Assembly (NCBI GenBank): GCA_030998225.1
Contig: JAPYXD010000753.1
Location: 4,154,001 to 4,218,000 of the forward strand
From: Diplolepis rosae
Lineage: Eukaryota > Arthropoda > Insecta > Hymenoptera > Diplolepididae
Direction of reading: 5' to 3'
DNA: 64,000 bases
Positions within the stretch are counted from its first letter, which is position 1. Each line of letters starts with the position of its first letter. The translations under genes were made by a program, and so were the position numbers. A model generated the notes under the pieces. That model made no database searches. It was not told the DNA's origin and saw only the letters and a list, made by a program, of their open reading frames with translations. Below, piece by piece: positions 50,001-54,339 of the stretch.

Positions 50001-51910
50001 GCCTACACCCGCGGTCCTGCGTCTTGGGCGGACTTGGCTGTTCATGTCGACCGGGGGAGGAATCTTCTTATTCCTTTCCTGGTTGGCGCGGTTGGCCGGC
50101 CTGCCTAGCGGGCGTACGCCCGCGGATGGGAGTCCCGGGCGAACGGACGACGGAAGAGTCGTACGCGACTTTAAGCTGGAACCAACTGCCCGCGAAGTTT
50201 AAAGCCGAAAGGCGGTTCCGCGGGCGGTGCATTGGTTCGTGAGAGGTGGTTTTTTGGTTTTAACAGGTATGCCTAGACCCGTCCTAGGAGAGTCCTGTAC
50301 AACGTCTATAAAAGATTTCGCCATTTTTCCTCCTCACAAAAAAAAAAAAAAAAAAAAAAAAAAATAATGTCATGCGCACCTTTGTTACCTGAGTTCACCC
50401 GTGCGGATTAATCCTCACGTGTGCGTGCGTCATGCCCCGCATTACGCAGACACTTTATTCTCTGGGATGTTCTCCAAATGAAAGAATGGGGTCGTTGCAA
50501 AGTCTTTGAATCAACATCACTTTTTGCAAACTTAACTTTAAAATCGGACCTACTTTTTTAGAAACGTAAAACGTACTTCAATAAAAGGGGGAGATAAAAC
50601 TGCTCTATAAATAAGACTGTTAGTTCCGATTATTGTGTTTCCTAGATTGATTACAAAATACAAGGGAAACATCTACGAAGAATATCAAGTATCGAATCGG
50701 TTGTGGTTCGCAGACTTTAACGTTAGCTTATTTCATTTTAGGGAGAATGAGGAGCAAACAGAAAGAATTTTCTTTGGTAAATATACATTGCTGAATGGAT
50801 CTCGAATAGCTTTCACTTTAAATGTACCAATTTAGAAGCTTTCGATTAAAACTGTTCGCGATCTCTTCTCCTTGAAACAAGAAAAGTGAACCAGAAAAAA
50901 AAATCATTGATATGTCAAATATGCGAATTGTGTATCTGTAAATTAAAGATTCAGGTATATAAAACTGAATTGAAGCGGTTTTTCTCTTTTTGAATGAGAG
51001 CGAATTTTTTCTTGCAGAACTCAGGTTTCGTTAAGGTAGTTTTCATCCACGAAAATTAGACCTCAGGCAAAAATAGATAATTTTGCTTTCAAGAATAGCA
51101 ATATTATTATTGAAGGGCTATTTTGAAAAAGAAAAGATTATTATACATGATAAAAATTTGAAACACAAAAATATAATTTTATTAATAAATTTTATTTTTG
51201 ACCTAATTTTTTTTCTTATCGCTTCTTACCAAATTTTAAAAAATTATGCGATTCTAATAAAACATGAATCATTATTTTAAAGAAAAGATTTCCCACAACT
51301 TTACCGTTTCTGATTTTTAAAAATAAATTCTTTAATGGCTGAAACCATTAAAAAATATTTTCCAAAACGAAATTTATATAAACAAATTGCTGAATTTGAT
51401 AATAATTTATTCATTTTTGAAAATTGGAAATGGTTAAGTTGTAGAGAATTTTTTTCTTGAAAAAGTGATTTGTAATTTATTGAAATCGCATAATTTTTTA
51501 AAATTTGCTAAGAAGCGATAAGAAAAAAAGTTGGGGCAAAAGTAAAATTCATTAATAAAATTTTTTTTTGTATTTCAAATTTTTTTCATGGAAATTAATC
51601 TTTTCTCTTTCAAAATAGCCCTTCAATAATAATATTGCTACTCTTGAAAGCAAAATTATCTATTTTTACCTGAGGTCTAATTTTCGTGGATCAACTACCT
51701 TAATTAGAGTCTCCTTTGCTTGATTCTCTTCTACTTTTACACACCTTTCTCGTAATGATTCTGGATGAGTGAAAGGTTGTGATTCAAGTCTGTGGGATCG
51801 ACGTTATCGAACAGGTCGGAAGAGAGCTGACGTCGCAACAAAATAGTTTCATGTGTCAGCTTTCGAACCTGGACGAGGAGTTCTTCATAGCTGGATACTG
51901 GTAGCGTCAT
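22278..51910 (-). CDS. Apc: adenomatous polyposis coli (APC) homologue, whole gene
   Basis: APC scaffolds the beta-catenin destruction complex and binds microtubules and polarity proteins. Nine coding exons join in frame (minus order): 51910-51745, 42400-42316, 42244-42118, 31567-31154, 29598-29407, 29319-26781, 26709-26505, 26371-26170 and 26093-22278, giving 2581 residues (human 2843, fly Apc about 2400). The start SYEELLVQVRKLTHETILLRRQL matches the N-terminal dimerisation coiled coil of APC. Then come the armadillo repeats, beta-catenin-binding motifs, one SAMP-like motif, a basic serine-rich region with SxIP motifs and a C-terminal TTV. Exon phases agree throughout. The acceptor at 29598 is the least certain. 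Introns 1 (9.3 kb) and 3 (10.5 kb) are swollen by transposons. A noncoding 5' exon probably lies to the right of 51983, where an acceptor TTTTGCAG precedes the first coding exon. Confidence 0.93.
26170..26371 (-). CDS. Apc: APC coding exon 8
   Basis: A 67-residue phase-1 exon beginning HRQSFRRNSLEEEE and ending FDYGRNE. It follows the SAMP-like exon and joins in frame to the last exon. No named motif is visible; the acidic and serine-rich composition suits the disordered linker. Confidence 0.85.
26505..26709 (-). CDS. Apc: APC coding exon 7 with SAMP-like axin-binding motif
   Basis: This exon encodes SDATNHRSLTVDDE, an acidic run of aspartates and then QGLLAACINIGMQNN. The last part resembles the SAMP axin-binding repeats of APC (acidic lead, LLxxCIxxxM), with IGM instead of SAM. 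It is the only SAMP-like motif I find, whereas vertebrate APC has three. Splice phases link it to exons 6 and 8. Confidence 0.85.
26781..29319 (-). CDS. Apc: APC armadillo-repeat exon
   Basis: This 846-residue exon carries the armadillo domain (protein residues about 355-765) that binds partners such as Asef and KAP3. Characteristic blocks are RQSGCLPLLVQL, LMKLSFDEDHRHAM, RRYAGMALTNLTFGD, LRNLSWRADTNSKQTLREVG, SALWNLSAHC and HSKHKMISMGSSAALKNL. Downstream, TNYSLRYAENN (near residue 1060) matches the 15-residue beta-catenin repeat. TYCTEDTPFQMSLNSS (near 1100) matches the 20-residue phospho-regulated repeat. The exon begins GAG ATG after a TTTTACAG acceptor, so the visible ATG is not the protein start. 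Alternatives such as beta-catenin or delta-catenin are excluded by these APC-specific blocks. Confidence 0.97.
29407..29598 (-). CDS. Apc: APC coding exon 5
   Basis: A 64-residue phase-0 exon, acidic and serine-rich (SSEDESRPSSSLQNQ), just upstream of the armadillo exon. The GTATGT donor is clear. The acceptor (TTGTTGAAG) is weak, so the start could move by a few codons to the next AG. Confidence 0.75.
29620..31130. other. APC intron 4, no gene seen
   Basis: AT-rich intronic DNA. It contains poly-A/T runs near 30190-30260 and a somewhat GC-richer patch at 30690-30860 whose small minus-strand ORFs look random. No element ends are visible. Confidence 0.5.
31154..31567 (-). CDS. Apc: APC coding exon 4
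   Basis: A 138-residue phase-0 exon starting EEKNTERFDSQ after a TTTTTAG acceptor and ending SSSPE before GTAATT. Sequence such as SAATIFASAGRVGVEER and LTWSRRNTLVDSLPNSR is not recognisable as a domain. It is markedly GC-richer than its surroundings and lies between the coiled coil and the armadillo repeats. Confidence 0.8.
31600..33490. other. APC intron 3, left part, no gene seen
   Basis: AT-rich intronic sequence without coding exons or clear element ends. The ORF at 32231-32497 has random-looking composition. Confidence 0.5.
33495..33695. mobile_element. TA-flanked MITE with CACTGAGAAAA ends
   Basis: The terminal inverted repeats CACTGAGAAAA (33497-33507) and TTTTCTCAGTG (33683-33693) are each bordered by TA, as expected for a Tc1/mariner-type target duplication. 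The interior is built from repeated CAACAAAA/TTTTGTTG words in both orientations. It lies in APC intron 3. Confidence 0.75.
34584..34934 (-). CDS. candidate alternative first coding exon of APC
   Basis: On the minus strand an ATG at 34934 opens 117 codons (MPGESREHPLRFGEK onward) and ends at a GTGATC donor in phase 0. The next APC exon (31567) has a phase-0 acceptor, so the two would join in frame. The segment is GC-richer than the surrounding intron and encodes charged, non-repetitive protein (IMQDHDDEDVAEKERR). A TGA directly precedes the ATG in frame. No known domain is recognised. It could be a separate gene fragment or an unannotated APC exon reached from another acceptor. Confidence 0.35.
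34935..35215 (-). promoter_or_regulatory. GC-rich sequence upstream of the candidate APC alternative exon
   Basis: This stretch is compositionally distinct from the flanking intron and contains a second open minus-strand frame (about 35094-34886, VIRFPRSGQFVRDRVK). Possible splice sites are a CTCTTCAG acceptor near 35101 and CCCG|GTGAGAGT near 34929. It may be an alternative promoter with 5' UTR, or another exon in a different frame. Confidence 0.25.
35390..35480. repeat. fragment of the GACGTC-type dispersed repeat
   Basis: The words gaacgtctcgaggacgt, ggctttttgttgttttctg and gaaaacgtctttaa match the arrays at 1-1900 and 59.7-61.6 kb. The next 2.8 kb (35480-38330) are AT-rich intron with a (TA)n run near 36525, a GC-richer patch at 36590-36860 of unknown nature, and a C run at about 38057-38070. 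Confidence 0.5.
38338..38519. mobile_element. fold-back MITE, copy 1 (GTAGAAAAAAATAATTGG family)
   Basis: The ends CCTCGTAGAAAAAAATAATT and the inverted right end AATTATTTTTGTCTACAAGG enclose a nearly complete hairpin of about 182 bp. Its arms carry TTCAAAAACATCAT and ATGATGTTTTTGAAA. It is noncoding and lies in APC intron 3. A sister copy lies 0.7 kb away. GATTCACT/CGATTC words surround both copies, suggesting that a larger decayed repeat hosts them. Confidence 0.8.
39031..39223. mobile_element. fold-back MITE, copy 2
   Basis: Same ends and internal arms as the element at 38338, including the centre TGAATCCGATTAATAAATCG. About 193 bp. A degenerate relic with TTCAAAAACATCATTGAAG lies at about 39977-40100. 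Confidence 0.8.
39977..40100. mobile_element. degenerate relic of the same fold-back MITE
   Basis: Carries ttcaaaaacatcattgaag and, inverted, ggttttaatggtgtttctaa and gattatttttagaaa, matching the inner arms of the 38.3 and 39.0 kb copies. Terminal repeats are decayed. From 40100 to 42117 the intron is very AT-rich and shows no gene. Confidence 0.55.
42118..42244 (-). CDS. Apc: APC coding exon 3
   Basis: Encodes NFGFQSYPTSSLAISEGVQS and then EELTARLIAWQNQNRNYNE, ending in phase 0 at a GTAATT donor. The TTTCAG acceptor supplies one base to complete the glycine codon from exon 2. Short but compositionally coding; the residues are not a named domain. Confidence 0.75.
42316..42400 (-). CDS. Apc: APC coding exon 2
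   Basis: Encodes KLVTDQVLQQCDKNFRIGPD and QVTFCDRG between a GTTTCAG acceptor and a GTATTA donor. Only one reading frame is open and it matches the phase left by exon 1 and needed by exon 3. Confidence 0.75.
42500..42600. repeat. fragment of the GACGTC-type dispersed repeat
   Basis: Begins gtgggcacagggacatttta, the same phrase type as 'cactgggtag' and 'gggcacggggacg' in the 60-kb array, and contains ctgaggacgtctatgaaaca. It sits in APC intron 1. Between 42600 and 43460 I see only AT-rich intron. Confidence 0.45.
43465..43600 (-). mobile_element. single-arm copy of the hammerhead-bearing repeat
   Basis: The sequence ttggctttagggtcca, the core gtttcggctctgatcggagc and tattaaaatctagaaaatac match one arm of the palindromic element at 52197-52730. 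Read on the minus strand it has the hammerhead-like core described separately. Only one arm is present and the outer boundaries are uncertain. It lies in APC intron 1 in APC sense orientation. Confidence 0.6.
43528..43556 (-). ncRNA. hammerhead-ribozyme-like core, copy 3
   Basis: On the minus strand CTGATGA is followed by a stem II hairpin (GGCTC, loop CGATCA, GAGCC), then GAAAC and GTT. The flanking ATCA and TGAT can pair as stem I. The variant cleavage triplet GTT is compatible with the NUH rule. One unpaired G stands between CTGATGA and stem II. Confidence 0.5.
44040..44400. other. GC-rich island with GTGCG/GCATATGCG words
   Basis: In the AT-rich APC intron 1 this patch is rich in CpG and in words such as gcgcgcactc, gtgcgtcgcatatgcgtcgc and cacgtgtgcg. 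The same vocabulary recurs at about 45285-45347 and 50381-50455, which are contiguous once the LINE is removed. No ORF here is convincing. It could be an old repeat or a regulatory island. Confidence 0.35.
45333..45347. repeat. 15-bp target-site duplication, left copy
   Basis: AATGTCATGCGCACC immediately precedes the LINE and is repeated exactly at 50366-50380 after its poly(A) tail. This defines the insertion precisely. Confidence 0.95.
45563..45582 (+). other. perfect hairpin in the LINE 5' UTR
   Basis: AGCCCTAC, loop TGCG, GTAGGGCT forms an 8-bp stem 41 nt upstream of the ORF1 start codon. It could influence translation or packaging; its function is unknown. Confidence 0.5.
45624..46955 (+). 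CDS. LINE ORF1, gag-like RNA-binding protein
   Basis: 443 residues from the ATG at 45624. The N-terminal part is predicted helical and charged. A lysine-rich run around residues 170-200 suggests nucleic-acid binding or nuclear targeting. Three zinc knuckles end the protein: CFRCQGYGHVSRGC (about 368-381), CWRCGGASHVAKEC (390-403) and a longer CLTC...H...C motif (409-429). This arrangement is typical of ORF1p in R1 and related clades, which coats element RNA. No stop or frameshift is visible. The end overlaps the ORF2 frame by up to 88 nt. Confidence 0.93.
   Translation: MNFENNKRDEAVKAPDAHTHTPPGADGWKDVLQLLKEQSKKMERLARALSVIQQGMLRNNPGHVKDSVSEATEVLSGMLNTHKCLLESGVEIQKRMESHPAVKKMGIFRRLRSASLGDTPKKLTKGEKRVAPSPPEDRLPKKGKGGISPTYAAATRSQTPKKDGEWQLVEKKKKKKRKKEKKKEVPVPSAQEPKTKVKLARRSPAARSGDAIRVSAKDGESYADILKAMKAKVNPQNAGAEVLSIRRTRREEILLVLRKGGDVSTFEKALDQAVGEKAEVKSLVSKRSLEVRDLDETVTREEVVAALCIALDKPDLGDQCRLYKRFGGVQTAVVRLTEADARSLLGLGRLRVGWVNCRIREHVEVARCFRCQGYGHVSRGCTLAGRKDACWRCGGASHVAKECKAPPRCLTCTDRGEKDVAHASGSGSCPIFRAELRRLRGGK
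46868..49987 (+). CDS. LINE ORF2, endonuclease and reverse transcriptase
   Basis: The frame is open from 46868 (after a TAG) to the TAG at 49987. The endonuclease begins at VKFLQLNLGRGKEAQ, continues through SEQHKW, GDFNSKSPEWGE and LSDHRCIEF, and nicks the target DNA. The reverse transcriptase shows NQFGFRKGRSTVDAI, SIDIRNAFNTARW (motif A), GAPQGSRVGPLVWN and the catalytic GFADDALVV near codon 665. A C-terminal CRYCGSLVDNAEHTLFVC forms the CCHC motif of R1-type elements. No RNase H domain is seen. The first ATG in this frame (47006) lies downstream of the conserved LQLNLGRG endonuclease motif, so translation must begin upstream without ATG or by coupling to ORF1. Confidence 0.95.
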   Translation, partial: GRKRCRPCFGERFLPNIQGGTPEVERWKVKFLQLNLGRGKEAQNLLMQTARERGADVLLTSEQHKWSENSAWYQDASRRAGILVCSPDLSIAEFLETDAGFVWVEVAGVRVYSCYFSPNDPFEIFETQILLLEESLKEASGRSLIAGDFNSKSPEWGEARLDRRGILVSEMVARNDLIVLNRGRDFTFRRGAGGSIIDLTIAAPRLASRIGDWCVLDVITLSDHRCIEFSIQERSHPVNRGRGGKVRSPSWNTKRLSKDKLREHLEETRLIDELGWARSAGSLEDTVRAARRKVVAACDHSMPRRGHRRTGDSMYWWSDQLSVLRRKCLTARRSFTRSKGEPLLREAWKKAKSALRQGIKKSRLQCWKDLIGEVEKDPWGLAFKIVTKKLVTRRKTPGLDSADRVKYIVRSLFPHVEPFQRQDRSSCVVRDEELFTLEELKRAGGRLKANTAPGIDGLPNEILKEVIGVYPEILLEVFNSCLREGRFFADWKKQRLVLLRKGNKPLGDASSYRPICLLDTMGKLLEEMILQRLQGHMVRENGLSENQFGFRKGRSTVDAIQAVVDIATKARRGTGKRKGFCALISIDIRNAFNTARWNICIEAMVRKKVPDYLLRMIDDYLSDRWVIYEGDKWSLKEEMTCGAPQGSRVGPLVWNVMYDDFLRMDMPAGTSIIGFADDALVVCAADDVKILELRINDSLWRAKRWLDSRCLKMAPEKTEALLVTDRRSFKYPRIVLGEHEIKWKKSIKYLGVQLDRRLSFGEHLQIATAKAIQCGAALTRLMPNIGGPREAKRRLVASVVNSKLLYAAPIWTSALNNHAILKKLFSAQRGVVMRIVSAYRTVSTSAVLVLASVPPIDLLAEERQETFQLRKELTCADLQEIARAKEAIRKDGRRRLVEKWQTRWHGDQTGRWTHRLIPELATWLDRKHGQVGFYLAQALSGHGCFNAYLKRFKKRDDESCRYCGSLVDNAEHTLFVCAKWGAAREALGQAVGAELTPDTMVSLMLQSEQIWMSIESFVTLVMKARELDERAERGNNGGQ
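50108..50123. other. 16-bp perfect palindrome in the LINE 3' UTR
   Basis: GCGGGCGTACGCCCGC lies in the 3' UTR, within 260 nt of the poly(A) tail. It can fold into a hairpin and may belong to the structure recognised by the reverse transcriptase. It is the most GC-rich palindrome in the window. Confidence 0.5.
50366..50380. repeat. 15-bp target-site duplication, right copy
   Basis: Exact repeat of 45333-45347 directly after the poly(A) tail. The following 650 nt (50381-51030) have a GC-rich start continuing the pre-insertion island, then ordinary AT-rich intron; no gene is seen. Confidence 0.95.
51031..51703. mobile_element. long fold-back element bounded by TTAA
   Basis: Left end TTAAGGTAGTTTTCATCCAC and right end GTGGATCAACTACCTTAA are inverted. 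Arms of roughly 250 nt share further blocks (agacctcaggcaaaaataga against tctatttttacctgaggtct, and aagaagcgataagaaaaaaa). TTAA stands at both boundaries, which would fit a piggyBac-type target, although the terminal bases are not the canonical CCC. No transposase is present. The element ends 42 nt from the APC exon 1 donor. Confidence 0.75.
51745..51910 (-). CDS. Apc: APC coding exon 1, N-terminal coiled coil
   Basis: ATG at 51910 starts MTLPVSSYEELLVQVRKLTH and continues ETILLRRQLSSDLFDNVDPT. This is the dimerisation heptad region of APC (vertebrate SYDQLLKQVEALKMENSNLR). The exon ends in phase 1 before GTGTGT. A TTTTGCAG acceptor at 51984 shows that at least one noncoding exon lies upstream. 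An upstream ATG at 51971 in another frame overlaps this start. Confidence 0.9.
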
Positions 51911-51971
51911 TGCTGGATCTCCAAATGTTACTTTCCTCCCCTCTGAGCCTCACTTTTGCTCGAAACTCCAT
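51885..51971 (-). other. upstream ORF overlapping the APC start codon
   Basis: If the acceptor at 51984 is used, the first ATG of this exon is at 51971. It encodes 28 codons in a different frame from APC and stops at a TGA 23 nt inside the APC coding sequence. Ribosomes that initiate there would bypass the main ATG, which would lower APC output. Confidence 0.5.
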
Positions 51972-52274
51972 TCGACTATAAATCTGCAAAATAAAATTGT
52001 TATTAGAACAATATGAAAATAAATATTTTTCAAATATATTCATCGATCACAGCGGTTAGTAATTTAATTTTAGAAAGATAGATATCACTGGGTAATATTT
52101 CAGTTTTGATACCCTGGATATCGAGTTTCAAAGTCTAGGATATTGACTTTCAATATTATCATTTATTTGTTATATTTTTTTCTGTTATTTTTCAATTTGA
52201 AGATATATGTTGATGTTGGTAATTGGCTTTAGGGTCCAAGGTTGATAAAAACTCAGAGTTTTACATAATCAGAC

Positions 52275-52303
52275 GTTTCGGCTCTGATCGGAGCCCTCAT
52301 CAG
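52275..52303 (-). ncRNA. hammerhead-ribozyme-like core, left arm
   Basis: Minus strand: CTGATGA, stem II GGCTC / loop CGATCA / GAGCC, GAAAC then GTC. AATCA before and TGATT after can form stem I. Stem III would be only two pairs (AC with GU), the minimal form described in Penelope-like elements. One extra G precedes stem II. Confidence 0.55.
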
Positions 52304-52623
52304 TGATTTATTTAAATCTAAAAATACAGAAAAAGATTTTGCTAACATAGGATATCTTGTATAAAAAATTTTTTGTAAAAATTTAACAAGTAATTATCAT
52401 TATGTTTTTACATGTAGGTAAATAAATTTTGATATTGCTTTAAGGTAAATATTTCATTCACATAACCTAACAAACTGGATACCAGAAAGCAATATCAAAA
52501 TTTATTTACCTACATGTAAAAACATAATGATAATTACTTGTTAAATTTATACAAAAAATTTTTTATACAAGATATCCTATGTTAGCAAAATCTTTTTCTG
52601 TATTTTTAGATTTAAATAAATCA

Positions 52624-52652
52624 CTGATGAGGGCTCCGATCAGATCCGAAAC
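52624..52652 (+). ncRNA. hammerhead-ribozyme-like core, right arm
   Basis: Plus strand copy of the same motif, CTGATGA at 52624-52630 and GAAAC at 52648-52652, followed by GTC and TGATT. Stem II has one mismatch (GATCC instead of GAGCC), so this copy should be weaker than the left arm. Confidence 0.5.
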
Positions 52653-53218
52653 GTCTGATTATGTAAAACTCTGAGTTTTTATCAACCTTGGACCCTAAAG
52701 CCAATTACCAACATCAACATATATCTTCAATTATTAATTAAGGGTCAATGTAAGTCCAGAATATGAATATTTTTCAATTTCTTGAAAGTAGAAATTTTTT
52801 TTAGGTATCAAACCAGTAATATCTAATTATGTACATTAAAAGATTTGACTCAAATCTTAACGTCCAGGAGTTTAATAAATTATAATTACGAATTTTTTCG
52901 GATAATAATTAAAGAAGGAGAAAAAATCGGTTTCAGCCTCGATCTGAACCAAGATCATCAATTTTACACAAGTGTACGTTACCGATTACTCCACCAAGAT
53001 CTTCACTCTATTCATTTTTAAACAAATCTTATTAATTACAATGCTAGCCCACGTTTTTATATTTAATTATATATATTGAAGAATGTTAACTGTATTTCTA
53101 AATGAAACATTTTTTTGATTGAACTTAAATTTTATCAACGAAATAAGTTCTTTAAAAAGTAATTGCAACTTCGATAAAAAAGGAAAGGTGATAAATTTCT
53201 GAAATGTTAAAGAGTTCA

Positions 53219-53490
53219 CTCTCTAAATCTGAATCAGTCAAATTTTCACTGATTGAATCAGTGCTTTGCCTTATTACTGATTCATCAATGAAAACAATAT
53301 TTTCACCGTTAAATCAGTTAATTTCAACTGATTAATCAGTGAAAACAATATTTCCCACGGTTGAACCAGGTACTTTTCATTGAAGTAATCAGTGAAATTT
53401 GACTGATTCACAGTAACCTCTTTTCAGCTATTTGAATCAGTCAAATTTCACTGATAATTAGTAGATTTTGACTGATACAGATTTAGAGAG
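53219..53490. mobile_element. CTCTCTAAATCTGAATCAGTC-type MITE, copy 1
   Basis: A 272-bp noncoding element with inverted ends CTCTAAATCTGAATCAGTCA and the complement ending ATTTAGAGAG. The interior contains repeated ATCAGTGAAAA words. No target duplication is obvious. The following 53500-54050 shows no gene. Confidence 0.8.
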
Positions 53491-54058
53491 CAGGGTTTTT
53501 TAGGGGAAAAAAGTAAAAAAAATAGAAATAGGGGATCATAATTTTCGTATATTTTTTTTTTCATCATCGAAAATGAAGTTATTTCCTACTTAACAATGAG
53601 TAAAAGATTTCTAATATCAGGGTGGAATGAAGATTTTAAAAAAAGTTGTATAGTGTGTTCTTTCTTTAAAAGGGCTGCACCCTTCCTGTAATTTTCTGTA
53701 CGTAAACCCAGTCTAAGCGCACATGTACGGTCATGACTCGTGAATTACACACACACAAATACACAATATTGAGTTCTATTGATTGTCATGTGTGGGTGTG
53801 TATTGTCAGTGGCCGTCGGAAACATGTAAGAAGGTATGAAAGCAAGGATAAAGGTGAGGTTTAGGAAGAGGGCACTTACGCCTTCAATACAGCAGAGCCA
53901 AAAAAGGTATCCACAGTTTTATTCTTAAAATCAACTCTGAGAATTTAATTGTTTTCCAAGAATTCACTGCTGAGAGAAATTGATTTATTCATATATCAGA
54001 AAGGAATAAAACTTTATTATTTTAATGAATCTTTAAAAATGTGGTCATTACGGAATAT

Positions 54059-54330
54059 CTCTCTAAATCTAAATCAGTCAAATTGTCACTAATTGAATCA
54101 GTGATTTGCTATTTTACTGATTCATCAGTGAAAAGGGTATTTTTTACTGTTAAAACACTTATTTTTTCACTGATTCACCAACGAAAAATATTTTTCATTG
54201 TTAAATCAGTTAATTTTCACTGAAGTAATCAGTGAAATTTGACTGATTCACAGTAACCTCTTTTCAGCTATTTGAATCAGTCAAATTTCACTGATAATTA
54301 GTAGATTTTGACTAATTCAGGTTTAGAGAG
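54059..54330. mobile_element. CTCTCTAAATCTGAATCAGTC-type MITE, copy 2
   Basis: Same length (272 bp) and orientation as copy 1, starting exactly 840 bp later. Its right third is identical to copy 1 over 93 bp (54221-54313 and 53381-53473), while the left part is clearly diverged. Confidence 0.8.
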
Positions 54331-54339
54331 AAGGAAAAT

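Larger units (their letters stand above)
45348..50365 (+). mobile_element. full-length R1-like non-LTR retrotransposon
   Basis: The 5.0-kb element has a GC-rich 276-nt 5' UTR, two long overlapping ORFs, a 350-nt 3' UTR and a poly(A) tail (about 50338-50364). A perfect 15-bp target-site duplication surrounds it. GC content and codon use differ sharply from the AT-rich host intron. ORF1 with three CCHC knuckles, an APE-type endonuclease, a reverse transcriptase with FADD and a C-terminal CCHC motif without RNase H suggest the R1 clade (R1/Waldo/SART group). The flanks are not 28S rDNA, so this is not an R1 in its usual target. Open frames and intact duplications imply recent insertion. It lies in APC intron 1, antisense to APC. 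Confidence 0.95.
52197..52730. mobile_element. palindromic MITE with 245-bp arms and hammerhead-like motifs
   Basis: Two arms of 245 bp (52197-52441 and 52486-52730) are almost perfect inverted repeats around a 44-bp centre. The outer end is TTGAAGATATATGTTGATG. Each arm carries the conserved phrase TTGGCTTTAGGGTCCAAGG and a hammerhead-like core. There is no ORF. A single-arm relative lies at 43465-43600. Such cores are known from Penelope-like elements and retrozymes, so the palindrome could derive from a head-to-head pair of such termini; this origin is inferred. Confidence 0.8.

Noticed and set aside
45348..50365. Classical R1 inserted in 28S rDNA
   Set aside because: The flanking 15-bp duplication and surroundings are intronic APC sequence, and no ribosomal RNA sequence is recognisable nearby.
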